Assembly (NCBI GenBank): GCA_019914995.1
Contig: CM034130.1
Span: forward strand, 9,300,001-9,364,000
From: Acanthochlamys bracteata
Lineage: Eukaryota; Streptophyta; Magnoliopsida; Pandanales; Velloziaceae
DNA length: 64,000 nt
Direction: 5' to 3'
Shown here: one piece after another, positions 1 through 12,540 of the stretch
Numbering within the stretch: the stretch's first letter is position 1
How the letters are laid out: each line of letters begins with the position of its first letter
The notes under the pieces: generated by a model
What the model saw: the letters and a program-made list of their open reading frames with translations, nothing else
Databases searched by the model: none
What the model was told of the DNA's origin: nothing
Program-made: the position numbers and the translations under genes

Positions 1-4
1 ATAG

Positions 5-3000
5 GAACAAGACCAAAAATTGTCTGAACTGGAATCTGAGAATCGAAAGATGAAGCTTGAGCTTGAAGAGTACAGGACAGAAGCTACTCATCTGAAAAAT
101 CAGCAAGCCACGATAAGAAGACTTGAAGAAAGAAATCGTCAGTTAGAACTACAGGTTAGCAACTTATAGGAGAAACTTACTGTTGACTGCACAAGCAATT
201 GCAATTACTCTAAGGTTCCTGTTGTTTTGTTTTTAAGATTGTTGGATCTACTCTTAATCGCAAACCTTGAGCAATCCATAGACTACTTGATTAACATTGT
301 GCATGGATTGGTTGTGAACGATCGTTTAGCTTCAGCCTTCTCTTTCTCACCATTTTCTATTATTTTCTTGAGAATATTTACTGTTTCATAAAGTTCTATA
401 CGTTTTTTATAGCATCTGAAACAAGCAGGGGCGTTATAAATGATTTTTTGAGGTGCTTTTTAATTGTACTTGTTAGCTGTTGCTTCTACAAGATTCAGAA
501 GTTGGAGTTTGAAACTATAACTTTTCTCAATATAAAAGGGGGAGTGTAACTCCGAAATCCCTTTCCGGGTTCCATTGCAATTTATCTTTTCCTTAGTGCT
601 TCATTAATGGCCTCACATGAGTGCCTCTTAAATCATGATATAATACTTCAGTCAGTGGAAACTGCTGTCTTTATCGGCTGTGGCATTCTCAGCTTTATAG
701 GATAGGAAGTGTATTTCTTCTAGAGCACAGCGCGTACCTAAGTGGTATGAAAGAACAGAAAGAATTCTTTCTGATACTATAGATTTCTAAGTATGGTTTT
801 GCAATGCCATCTTTGTAATATATTAATCTTTCTCAACCATACTGATTATTGGAGGCTTTAGATGGAGGAAAAGGTGAGAGAGCTTGTGGAGATGAAGCAG
901 CGTAGCCTTGCTGAAGAAAATCAGAAAACTCTGGAGGTTCTGAAAGAAAGGTATATCTTTCTTGTGATACAGAAATAGTTCTTACACATTGTGCTACCTC
1001 TTATGACTTTTTGTACTTAGATAGTTTACTAATTGGTAGGCTCACCTCACTTGTCCAAATTTATGTTAATGCTTAATTATAACGATGTACTAAAATTAGT
1101 TAGCACCTTATCTTACATGTTCCTTAAAAATACTTTTGGGTGTATAGTTTTGCTAATTTTGTAATTAGTGGTTGCTGCTATGTGGCAGAGAGCTTCTTTT
1201 GCAGGATCAACTACGCCAAGCTAAGGAAAGTGTTATGAACATGCAAAAATTACACGAATCTGCTCAAAGCCATTTTTTTGAGCTTCGTGCTCAATCAGGT
1301 ATCTGATTTCAATGAAAAAGCGTATCTGATATCTGTTATCTTCATCTCAATACTGGTCGGCACTTGACAATTATTTCTTTAAATTTTATAAGTAAACTTC
1401 AATCTGATGAATTTAAGAATTCAGAGGAAGAAAGAGCTGCAAAGCAAGCTGAGGTTAATCTTCTCATGGATGAGGTTGAGCGAGCACAGACACGCTTACT
1501 GAGTCTTGAGAGAGAAAAGGTTTGTTATAGTTTGAGTATTAAATCTTAGAAGTCCAATTTTCAATTCCAGGTTTGCTCTTTGGAGACTCAAATATCAAAA
1601 TGCTATTGATTTAGCAGTTTATTTTGTAAATGGATCTATATGCTAGCTTTGAGCTCAACTTTAAGGACATTATGTATTTCTGTTGCACCATTGGAATGCT
1701 TGAGGCTATTTTTCAGAAAAGCTACATGATTGTGTTTCATCAAATGGAAAAGCTCAGTTTCTTCTCTGTGAGAGTCATTTGATTGTAATTTATTGGCATT
1801 TTATCTCATTTGTCAGGAAAATTGGATGCTATGAATCTTTTTAAGTTCCACTTCATACAAAATAATTTGGTAAATATTTCGTTTTCATACTAAACTTCAC
1901 AATGAAAAGAAAGCCATCAAACAAGTTCACATTCTTTTATTCAAAGTGCTATAATTGAGTCGTCTTTTTTGAGTCTCGAAAACGATGAGAGGTTAATGAA
2001 GAGTTGGTCCATGTATGGTCGTATTCAGGTTTTGCATGAGGTAACAGGGAAGTGCACCATTTGAAAAGCATATGATCTTTTTTTCTTAAATTGTTCTATG
2101 TCAACCTATATAGTTTTTAAACATTCATTCGCATTGCTTTTTTTTAGACAAATATGTGAACGATTGTAGCCTTTTAGCATTGTTGATGACTTTGCTGCTG
2201 CAAATATCTGATTTGCTTTCCGTTTTTGTACTAATCAACTTTTACACTATACTTATTGTAGGGACTTTTACAATCACAGTTACAATCAACAAATGAAGAC
2301 GACACAAGCAAGAAAATGTAAGATGTTTGTGTTCTTTTTTCTCTTTAGTTTCAACGAGCATTATATCACGATTATCACGATTGGACAGGCCATGGTGTGT
2401 TGGACGATCACATCTTCCGTAGGATCGGATCCCCACATCAAAAGGATTGGCCAACTTGCTAGTAGTTAATATCATCCATTTATAAGCACATATTCATTAC
2501 AACATCTAGTTAATGTGGAGCTATTAAGGAGTGTGAGTATGTTAAAGCCACAAAGTTAGAGTCCACTTGGCTCAACACAAAGTAAGTTGCTGGCTTACCT
2601 CCAAGTTGATTAGCCCATTTCTTATTTAAGCACCATCCTCAGGCCTCTCCTACTACTAATTGGGCTAGACCAACTTGGAGGTCTAATAATCTCCCCTATA
2701 GTAATACGTCGGGTGACTCCACACTACCGGGTCCTGATATCAATTGTAGGATTAGATTCCGATATTAAAAAAATTAGCCAATCTCTTATGGATTAGCATC
2801 TCCTACTTATAAGCACATATTCATTCTAACATCCAGCCAATATGGGATTATTAAGAGGCATGGACTATTAAGTCCACAAAGTCACAATCTATTTGGCCAA
2901 ATTTAAGGCGAGTTGCTAGCCTACCTCCAAGTTAACTAGCTCGTATTTTACTTGAACACTATCTTCAGACCCCTCCGCTATCAACCCTGGTCTAGATCAA

Positions 3001-6000
3001 CTTGAAGACCCAATATCTCCAATGACAACTGGACTTAACACGTGCACGTGATGCTAACTATCCATCTTAACATTAGCATTATCCATACTAGTGAAATCAG
3101 AGATGGTTACTTTTGAGTTTTGATTATGCAGTATAATGTTCTTCACTTCTTTTTTGTTGGATCTAAGGTTTTGATATGCTGGCACTTTTATTTTAGAGAA
3201 GAAAATTTCTTTTTTGACCATTTTTTCCCCCTAAGCAATGCATCTCTATGTTGGCAGTGACTATGACGACTCGAGTGATATGCTTGAGAATTCTCTGATC
3301 ACCAAAGATAAAGCAATCTCTGAGTTGAATATGCAACTACATACTATGGAAACAACTTTAGCAAGCGAAAGGGAACAACATATTAATGAGATCAAGAAGT
3401 TGAACTCATTGCTGAATGAGAAGGTTTTATGCGTTCTTATCTTTTTATTCAGTGTGTCTATGCTTTGTCATGTGAAGTTCATAATCCATCTCTTGGTGCT
3501 TCTAGCAGTTATCTGTCATTTAACCAAGTTATTCGAGTTATGGTTTGGTCTGTTCAAGCATGATGTGGATGTTCCAGTTTAGTTTTTCAATCCTAGCATC
3601 GCTGAGACATTTAAGAATTAAGTTGCAAAGTTGTTGCTTCTGGAAGAGCAAGCCTTTGAGAAGTCTATGTAAAGAGTCAGACAAAACTTTCTTGGATTTT
3701 ATCCTTTTGGGAAGAAGCCATGATATTGATGCCAATTAATAGCTAGACAAGAAAGTAACCAATTTGAAATTGCTGGAAGATTGAATGCGTCATTCAGATC
3801 TTTATATTAATTCATTGACCAACTTGGAAGGCATATAGTAGTTAAAGTTATCTGGTATAGAAGGTCCCTCGTATGTCAGTATTCTGGTTGTTGCAGTTTG
3901 AAATCAGTAAAGTATGTGGGTCTTGCTTGCTGCATTTGCTATTTTGCTTCAACAATAGGAAACTGCTTGTGGAGTTTACTATTGTTTGACTTCTTGACTG
4001 TAGTAATGCAAAATGTCTCAACTACCTTTTGCTGGGAATGATTGCATACAAATGCATCAAACAACTCAATGGAAATTTCACATTACTTCCGAAATGCATA
4101 GTTTGGATTCTCTAGTTTGACAAATAATTCTTCTAACAAAGTCATGGCCTTGTTCCTGAGGTTTCATAGAGGGTTAACTATTCATAGATGTTAGTGCTAT
4201 TTTTTGAGTGACTCAGTATGTCTAACTATTATTCTTTAACAGGAAAATATTATTGTGGAGATGAGGAAAGAGCTTCAAGAGAGACCAACAACAAAGCTAG
4301 TTGATGACCTCCGCAAAAAAGTCAAAATATTGCAGGTTCTATAGAAGTTGTATTTTCTTGAATAATCTTGGAATGCTTTCATAAATAACAATGAAGTGGT
4401 TCCTAGAGGTGTACAGCATAATAATCTGTTAACTTTGGTGCTGCATTTCTAGATCATTGTTGTGAGTAATTATTTGTGTAGGGTGTTGGTTGTCTTAGTG
4501 AACATGAAAATGTGAAATATTCTTTATGTTTGTTTTACTGGGCTATTTGCTTGTTTGCTGGTGTAAAAATGATTTCTAGCCTAGAGATCTGTTTCACATT
4601 TTTCATGACTCGTTTATAAAAGATTAGTTCCATGATTTGCAACCATCTGTGTAATTTCCATGGTAGGCATCTTCAATGCTGTTTCCTTATGAAATAGTTT
4701 GTTCCATTCAGGTATCCTCAAAGATTGCTTACTTTTTCTTTTTCCTTGTAGGCTGTCGGGTATAATTCAATTGAGGCTGAAGACTGGGAGCTGGCATCAG
4801 AGGGACAGGAGATGAGTAAGTTAGAGTCTTTGCTACTTGACAAGAACAGGAAAATGGAACATGAATTGACACAACTGAAGGTTTGGATTTGCTGCAAGCT
4901 CTTCAACATCCTTGGATATCTCAAATGATTAAGAAATTAAAAAATGTGTATTAATGCTTTATGTATGCCCAGGATTGACAAAATCAGTTTTTGTTGCTTC
5001 AAGTTGTTTTCTCGTAGTATGCTCATTGGCTTTCCTTTAAATCTGTTCAAGATGAAAATCTCTGAGAAATCAAGCATGTTAGAGGCCGCTGAAGCCAAAA
5101 TTGCTGAGCTGACTGCAAAGGTTGATGAACAACAGCGGCTGATTGCAAAGCTAGAAGACGATATACTAAAGGTTGATTCTCAACATATGTGGTTTTCTTG
5201 TGCATACCCTCTTCCTGACCCCATCTGTAATATAAATGTTTTGGAAATTTCTCTATTCCTGAAATCCTCACGCAGATTTATGCATCAGAATTTGTTAAGT
5301 CATCAGTATTAACCTTGGTAATATTGTTTCAGGGGTACAACTCCAATGACAGAAGAAGTTCACGTCTAAATGACTGGGATCTTCAAGAAATTGGTACATC
5401 TGACGTATCAGAGGTACAACTTTGTTATTATTTATTTATGGAAAAGCGCATTAGTAATGCCTTTTCTGCATCTGAAATTACTTTTTTGATGTTATTCATA
5501 CTTTTAACAGTTAAATCAACTAAATTTCATTCTATTTGGTTTCTTTAAAGATGCTATAGAAAATAGTATTAGTAATCTTGTACTTGCTGGCACATGGTAC
5601 ATGGAGGGTTCAAGTCTTTGCTTTTCCAAAATTGATTTTAGTTATATTCTATATTTGCTTCTATATTCATGTTAGGAAAAAGTGTCGAATGGCATCCTTT
5701 CAGAAGTTGCCTCGATTAGAATGTTCTACTAGTTTTCTTTCTAGCAAATGTGTAAGCCCTATGAAGGTTGTTTTGAGATCTTGCAGACTAATGACCATAA
5801 ACAACTCTCAACCGAACATGACCAAAGTTCAATGCTCAAAGTAATATGCAATCAACGTGACCGTTTCCGGACCCGTTTACGGGAAACAGAAGAGGTATCG
5901 CCATGATCTTTTACCAATTGCGATTATTTTGTTCTGTTTGTATATATATGATTTGATTCTCTGTAACAGGAAATGAGGCAATTAAAAGAGAAAGTGAGGG

Positions 6001-7446
6001 TTCTTAATGAAGAGCTTGAAAAAACTAAAGCAGATAACGTAAAACTCTATGGGAAGATACGATATGTTCAAGACTACAGTCATGAGAAGATCGTATCTAG
6101 AGGTCCTAAGAAGGTTTGTACATGCTATTATTTTGATATTGGCATTGTGTTTTTCTTCAAACTACATGTTTTAATGTTTCTATCCTCTCTGTTTTTCAGT
6201 ATGCCGATGATATTGAAAGCGGCTTTAGTTCCGATGTTGAGTCAAAATACAAGAAGATATATGAGGATGGCATAAATCCTTTTGCTGCTTTCTCAAAGAA
6301 GGTATTGAGATTGTTTCCTTCAATAGTTTTGTTTCGTTGGTCTATACATGTGTCCTTTCTTTTTTTTCTTTTTTTTTTTTGAATTTCATGTTCTTTCAGA
6401 GCTCAATTTGCTCAGTGTCTATGTTGATATACTTTTTTTTGTTATTTTGGTATTGTAATCCAATTTATTTTCCTAGTGAAGAAGCTGAAATTACAGAGAT
6501 AGAATAAACAAAGTAATAAAAACCTGCAGCAAATATATACTCTTAATACCCTAATTAACTTCAGTTAAAGGAACAAGCTGAAAGTTGTGTATGTGTGCTC
6601 ATGCAAGAGTGCGTGTTTGTGCATGGTCGTTTGCTTGCATGTAAGATCATCTGTGTATACTGAGAACTTTCTTTTGTTCAGATTCTTTGGTATGCTCCTT
6701 GCATTCTACAGAGTAGGGTTTAACCTACGCCCTACCGAGTAGGGTTTAACCTCACCATGTCTAAATTTGTTCATCAAAAACTATTTGCTTTATTACTCCA
6801 TGTTGTTATGCTAGTACCTGCGGAGGCTGTATTCAATCTCATAGGTGTAGTATGTTGCATTCTCTAATTTCTTGTACTTGTAACTTATTTATATTTTATT
6901 TCATTGAAAGTAACACGTTGACATTGTAAAAAAAATACAGGAAAAGGAGCAAAGATACAAGGAACTTGGATTGAGAGATAAAATCACACTCACAAGTGGC
7001 CGTTTCCTTCTTGGCAACAAGTATGCCTTTTCGATCCGCTTGGACATGTGTAGCTTTACTTTCTTATAGAACTGGAAAGTCTTTTCCTGGATTTGTATTG
7101 GACAAGTTAGAACTTGCTATATAGCCAGCAGCAAATACGCTCCTTAAATAATTGTCATGTGTTTTTAGACTAACTCCTGCTTCTCTTCATTCTATTTCCC
7201 AGATATGCAAGGACGTTTATATTCTTTTACTCAATCGGGTTGCATCTTCTTGTCTTTATGTGCCTATACAGAATGTCTGCACTTAGTGATCTCAGGTACT
7301 CAGATTTAGTTTATCTATGCTAGTCATCTTTCATCAATCCTACCTCATCTTTAATTTTTCTTACATCGTTATTTTGCAGCACAACAAATGGCCATGAAGG
7401 AGCTTTTCTAGATGCTGGTAATAGTACACAACCTCATGGACTTTAG
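5..7446 (+). CDS. CASP: Golgi coiled-coil protein CASP, 5'-truncated by window edge
   Basis: CASP is a Golgi membrane tether: a long cytoplasmic coiled coil held by one C-terminal membrane segment. Sixteen exons are visible: 5-154, 862-950, 1189-1298, 1425-1519, 2262-2317, 3258-3423, 4243-4335, 4752-4880, 5052-5171, 5333-5413, 5787-5894, 5970-6113, 6200-6301, 6941-7020, 7203-7295, 7380-7446. All junctions are GT-AG, and they join in one open frame of 560 codons plus stop. Diagnostic stretches are KLVDDLRKKVKILQAVGYNS, KADNVKLYGKIRYVQDY, INPFAAFSKK and SGRFLLGNKYARTF, followed by a hydrophobic segment (FIFFYSIGLHLLVFMCLY) and a short lumenal tail ending PHGL. Position 5 follows an AG acceptor, so earlier exons lie outside the window. 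From memory Arabidopsis CASP has about 690 residues, so about 130 N-terminal residues are missing here. Family identity is very secure; exon edges are read by eye. Confidence 0.96.
2421..3021. repeat. Diverged tandem repeat inside a CASP intron
   Basis: Two similar units of about 275 bp lie in direct orientation, starting near 2421 and 2748 (spacing about 327 bp). Shared blocks include TATAAGCACATATTCATT, TTGCTGGCTTACCTCCAAGTT (second copy TTGCTAGCCTACCTCCAAGTT) and a closing block near AACTTGGAGG/AACTTGAAGA. The units fill most of the 940-bp intron between 2317 and 3258. No coding potential is visible. It looks like an old mobile-element-derived sequence that was duplicated in place; its class is unknown. 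Confidence 0.75.
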
Positions 7447-8565
7447 TGGTGCAAAGACATGCAAACCAGCAATTTTCAGCGTATATCCTCGGACCTATCT
7501 TGATGGGGTGACTCAACGTGGAAGAGGCCAGTTCATGTGTAGTAGAGTGCTATTGTGAATAGTATATAGAAATTATGCAATCGTTTATGCGAGTTCTTGT
7601 CTAATAATACGAGTTTATCTTGGATCAATATGCAGAGGCTATAAAAGGTATGATGAAGTAAAGTGCTTACCAAATGAGAAAACCACTGATTGTTGGGTTG
7701 TTTGGGTTCTTTTCTGTACCTTATGTTGACATGCTTGCCACAGGAGCTGAGCAACTTGATGACCTTAATATGCTAATATCATAGAGAATATATTGTTGCG
7801 TGGAAATATGCATTCAGTCCATTCAAGAACAATTTCGTTGTTTTACCAACAAATGTGTTTACGTATAGATAGATTCCCTTGACATCATGTATAATGGATT
7901 CTAGAAGGGTTTATGTGGATAAATAATGTGGAATTGACAAGAACATGCTCATACGGTTGATTTTGTTTGATCCTGGGAAGTTGACTTCTCTCTCTGTTGT
8001 TTTTTATATATCCAAATTCGTTCTAAAGGATCATTGATGCTCTGCGTTTACTGAATAGAAGTATTCTTTCTCAAATAAGTCATGAATTTGTTGCATATTT
8101 AGTTGCTGTTGTGGGCATTCGGAGTTGTTCTGTGATAAATTCTGGACAGTGGCTAAAGAAATTAAATGACATGTAGACTTCTTTTACAGGTTTTAGTTGA
8201 AGACAGTTGCCAAACACGATATGAGAAACATAAACGCAAAAAAAAAAAAAAAAAAAAAAAAGTTCCTCACGAAAAGCTGTAGAAAAAGAATTTAAACATA
8301 TTGCGCCGGAAGAAATTCCAAACATGGCGAGTAGGAAAGATGAGCGGCACATTGGAAGAGCACGAATATATACAGAAGAGCTCTACATGAATATTGCAAG
8401 AGGCCATCATACTAGCATCCCCAAGGAGACCCGGTTCAAGGCCCATGCCTAAGATATTTGGAGGGTCAACGAAGGTGACCAAACATCCAAAAACAAGCTA
8501 AGTCTAACTGCAGGTTGCTTTCGCAGTCTCCAAAAGATGCTCAAAACAAATCTTAGCTAAAGTTT
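7447..8565. other. Convergent gap between CASP and the SprT-like gene
   Basis: This holds the 3' untranslated region of CASP on the plus strand and, from the right, that of the SprT-like gene on the minus strand. A run of 24 A residues stands at 8238-8261. It could be a retroposed poly(A) tail or simple-sequence slippage. No further gene was seen. Confidence 0.6.
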
Positions 8566-11500
8566 TTAGTCTGAGATATCGACTATTTCATCTCTTTCAG
8601 GAGATTCCATGGTGGAATGAACTTTGACTAAGTTATCTTGCTGTTCTGCAATTTTGTAAACAAGTTCCGCATCTGTTGATGTTGTTGCATCTGGTTTATG
8701 ATGCTGTTCAACAGTTTCGCTAACATGTTGTCCATCTAGTGATGTTGCATCTGGTTCCTCTTTCACTTGATAAGTCTCACTGTTGATGGCTTGTGAAGCA
8801 CCATTCGTTGCTTGAGTGTCAATGTTATTGAGTTTTTCATCTGGCAAATGATCAGAAGGGGCACCTTTGTCTTCTCTTGCATCACCCCTTTCTTCTAATA
8901 ACAACTTATGTCTTTTCTGCCTTTCAGTTGTAAGAACCAAAGGCTCCACATCTTCATCATCTTCCTCGTCTATGTACATGCCCATCCATGCAGACATCAC
9001 TGTGCATTCTGGCTTACGCTTCCCAAATTTTCTTTTCCTCAAGCTAATGCGCATTGGTCGCGACCTCTTTCTAGTGCATAACTTGGAAGATGCTTCTAGA
9101 AACTTTTCTAGACCATGATCTTGTGCTTCACAGGCCTTCAACTTTTCTTTATTGGGTAACTTGTACAATCTCACCCTATGCTCTGGGCTCTTGTGTGATT
9201 CCATCTTAATAGCACGTGAACGTTTATAAAATCTAGTAATGGCATTTGATTTCTTGGCATCACTTTCCTTAGTTTCCTCTGCTTTCTCCAAGCCTGCTGG
9301 AGTAGGCACCTTGGCAGTAGTATCACAAAGCTCAACGTCATCTGAAAAATAGTAGAATGATTGCAAGAACATATTGCATTCCAAGCCAGCTAAGGTTAAG
9401 TGCTCAATTCAGTTCTGTTAGGTTGCACTGTCAAACAAAACCACCAACTTCGGAGTGAACTTTCAGACAGTACCAACTTATGGACTGATCATACAAGTCA
9501 TAGACTCGTAAAACCTAAAGGATTAAACCTAAACAAGCAAACCTTTTGCCTTAACTATAGTTATCAACTCGGAGAAAAAATAGGGGATTCCATTGTAAGT
9601 CATTGTTAGCCTTACCTTTTAGAACCAACATCTCATCCTTCTCCATGTGCTCTGCTGCCTTACTACTTGCAGAGCATCGCTTTATATTTCTGAGAAAGAA
9701 AGAAACAACAAGTGTTGCCATTAGACATAGGTGTTTCTAGATCGAAAGATGCAGCATGTATCATGTAACATGTTAGCCGATTATAGGATACTAGCTCAAA
9801 TCAGTTATCACATTTTTAACAAAATAACAGCTAGACTGAAAAATTCTCAGTCAAATTCGTGTTAGATCAGGTAACTCTGGTATGGGGGCTCCTTTTATTA
9901 TATACACTTACCCTCCATATGTAAGCATGGAGAAATGGTGAGATGGAGAACTAGTCACCAGAAAACAAAGGGTGTGATGGACTTGAGAAAGAGAAAGAAG
10001 ATGCAAGTATTAGCAGTTTAGCGCCATCAGAAGTTGGATTGAGGTGTTCTGTAGTAAGCATGTGTAAAGTCAGTAGGACATGCTAATTTATGGCACAAGT
10101 ATGTCGATCAATAAATTATGGACCCATATAAGTATGCATACACTTTCAAGGAAAGTAGCTAAACAGTAGGAAAAGAAGTGTCTAATTGTTCCTAGGTTTT
10201 TCAGGCAGTTAAGCAGTTATGAGTCACAAACGAGTACTTAATATTATGACGCCAAGGGAATGGTGTAATTTACCTAACATGCCCATGAAAGAATTTAAGA
10301 AATACAAATTGCTGCACTGCAGACAAAAAATTTGTTGAAGACATAATATTAAAAGCTCCTAGCTAAGTACCAAATTTGTAGAACTTAAAGAACAAAGTAG
10401 AATATGAAAAGTACTTACCTATTCCAATCACTTAGTGAGCTGTCATCATCCAGAACCACATTCATTACAGAATCATTTTCTGAAGATCTTCTTCTAGTTA
10501 CCTTCACATAATCTCCACAATGTTTACGCTATTTTGAACAGATAAAAAGGTAAGGTACAACCTACTGCAAACTGTTCAGAAGAATAACTAGATAAACATC
10601 GTAAACATGGAATTAAACTATGATGAACAGTCAATTTCATAGCTGCCAACCTTCTTCCTCTTACAACACAAAACGAGGTTGTACCCGCCATCTGGCGTCT
10701 GGAAAAATTGTACCCTGGATAAGGAAAGGTTCTGACTCCCATATATAGTTCTCTTGTTAAACAACTGACCTGGTGATCTATCATGGTATTAGTGATTATT
10801 GAATCCACCACAGCTTGAAAGCTAGAGCCATGATCGCTAGGAAAAAAAACGTGCATTAGAAACTCTAGGAAGCGCTGACAAGGATAGCCTGTCATGATTC
10901 TTACCAATGGTCTTTGTTCTTATCCTTGAGCCACAAGAATGCATGGATCATTTCATGTAGCAAAGTGTTCTTTAGCTCAGGAGTTGGAAGAGACTTCAAG
11001 ATGGGCTCAGACAGGGATATCTCACAACAACCTTCATGATAAATATTACAATTGCTAATGGAGCTGCAAAACCATTCAAAGATGAGAAGCTGATATATTC
11101 ACACAAGTCAACAGACATTGAGAGTTAAAAACATGTCAAATGCGCACACGATTTGCAAAATCATCACTGGTTCTCCTTCACATTGTTTAAGGATTATGAA
11201 AATTAAGCTGAAGTAAGTGAAGAGAAGTTCTCAGAAACTAGATAAATTTATGTTGGTGTCCAGCATCATTGATTTCTTTTCGTGTCCACAGAAAGGGTAA
11301 TCATCAAAAAGAGATTCAACAACACATCGGGGGTAATCATATAGACTTCTAAACCACAAACTTATTGACACAGTAACGCCCTAACCATCACAAAAGCATT
11401 AGCTCCACACAGAATTGTCAATTATTCATAATCTCTTTGCCCTGATGGATCTCCACACTAAGATTCAACAATGCAAAATCCACCGGTAAATCATTGCCTA

Positions 11501-11782
11501 AGCCTCAACGATTATTGATGATCCTTCAATTTCCATTAAAGAAATGCAAACTCATAGTCAGCACCTGTAGCATTTGCCAGTAATTTTCTGTAGAACAATT
11601 ATAAATTAAAAATTAAAAAAAAAAAAACAAAAAGAATCTGTAAAAGATTTGAACCTTGTTGTTTGTGTCCAAGAAACGAAGCAAGCTTCGAGTTTGTTAT
11701 CGAAGTAGAGAGAATTGTAATGTGCGAAGAGCTCGTGGATGTCAACAGGCTTCTCTTCTCCTCCTCCAATAAAATTCTCCAT
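8566..11782 (-). CDS. SprT/Spartan-like zinc metalloprotease
   Basis: SprT-like proteases of the Spartan/Wss1 group cut proteins crosslinked to DNA, acting in the nucleus with ubiquitin and p97/CDC48. Exons on the minus strand: 11782-11655, 11063-10905, 10836-10770, 10698-10651, 10528-10419, 9689-9616, 9341-8566; together 1362 nt, 453 residues. The N-terminal domain reads DIHELFAHYNSLYFDNKLEA, then CCEISLSEPILK, the catalytic HEMIH (HExxH) in NTLLHEMIHAFLW, then KDHCDHGSSFQ with the likely third zinc histidine, and HQTPDGGYN. The C-terminal 260 residues are basic and low in complexity, with no domain I recognise. The usual MTLCAG segment after VSW is replaced by diverged residues (TTSSIS). 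The ATG at 11782 was chosen because an upstream in-frame TTG is not a plausible plant start. The gene is downstream of RAD23 on the same strand. Confidence 0.88.
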
Positions 11783-12540
11783 CTTCAATCGATCTTCACT
11801 ATCTCAAACTCCAACACTTCAGTCTTTCTTCTAAACCTCTCGATCTAAACCCTCGAACAGTAATAAATTCTTCTCTTTCTTTTGCTTTACCGAAAACTAT
11901 CCAACCAAAGAGGCTATTGGAGTGAATTTTCTTTGCAGAAGCTGTTTGAATTCGTAATTCACCAGCGGCCAACAAGTAAAGGTACTGACCCTGGTTTAAA
12001 TTAACCAAACTTTGACCTTTGAATAGTTAGTTTTTATTATTTTCTTTCTTATTTAAATTATCTTATTTATATGCGTGTAATACAAATTTAAGACTTACTC
12101 AATAAATAATCATAACAATTTTCACTTAAAAACACGAAGTAGAAACAGAACTGAAGCAAAATAATAAAAATAAACAAACAATCATGTTCAGCTGGTTTTA
12201 GTATTTCACTAAAAAGCTGAATACAGGTTTCGCAACAAGGCGTATCATTCATTAGGACCATCTCTTAACAGATAACTGCTTCATAAACACCATTTTAAAC
12301 ACCATTAATTCAAGGTGTACAACTTTTTATACAGTCTTTTGACACACCATGTAAAATGCTAAACGCACGAAGCTTAAACATCATGGAAATTGTAAAAGAA
12401 AAATAGAAAAGGGACCGAGGATGGGAGCACTAAGACTGTTTCGACAGGTCACCCTTGTCTACTCAGGCTGATTATCCACAATGCCCCGCAGGTTTTGCCA
12501 TGAAAAAGAAGCATCCAAACCGGCTTTCTTAGAATTTGCT
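11783..12540. other. Gap between RAD23 and SprT-like gene
   Basis: About 760 bp carrying the RAD23 3' end and the SprT-like promoter and leader on the minus strand. The sequence is AT-rich, especially 12020-12180. I found no separate ORF or RNA gene. Confidence 0.55.

Noticed and set aside
11568-11590. Possible 23-nt microexon of the SprT-like gene bounded by AG and GT
   Set aside because: Including it shifts the frame into stops, whereas skipping it joins exons 1 and 2 in frame with family-like sequence.
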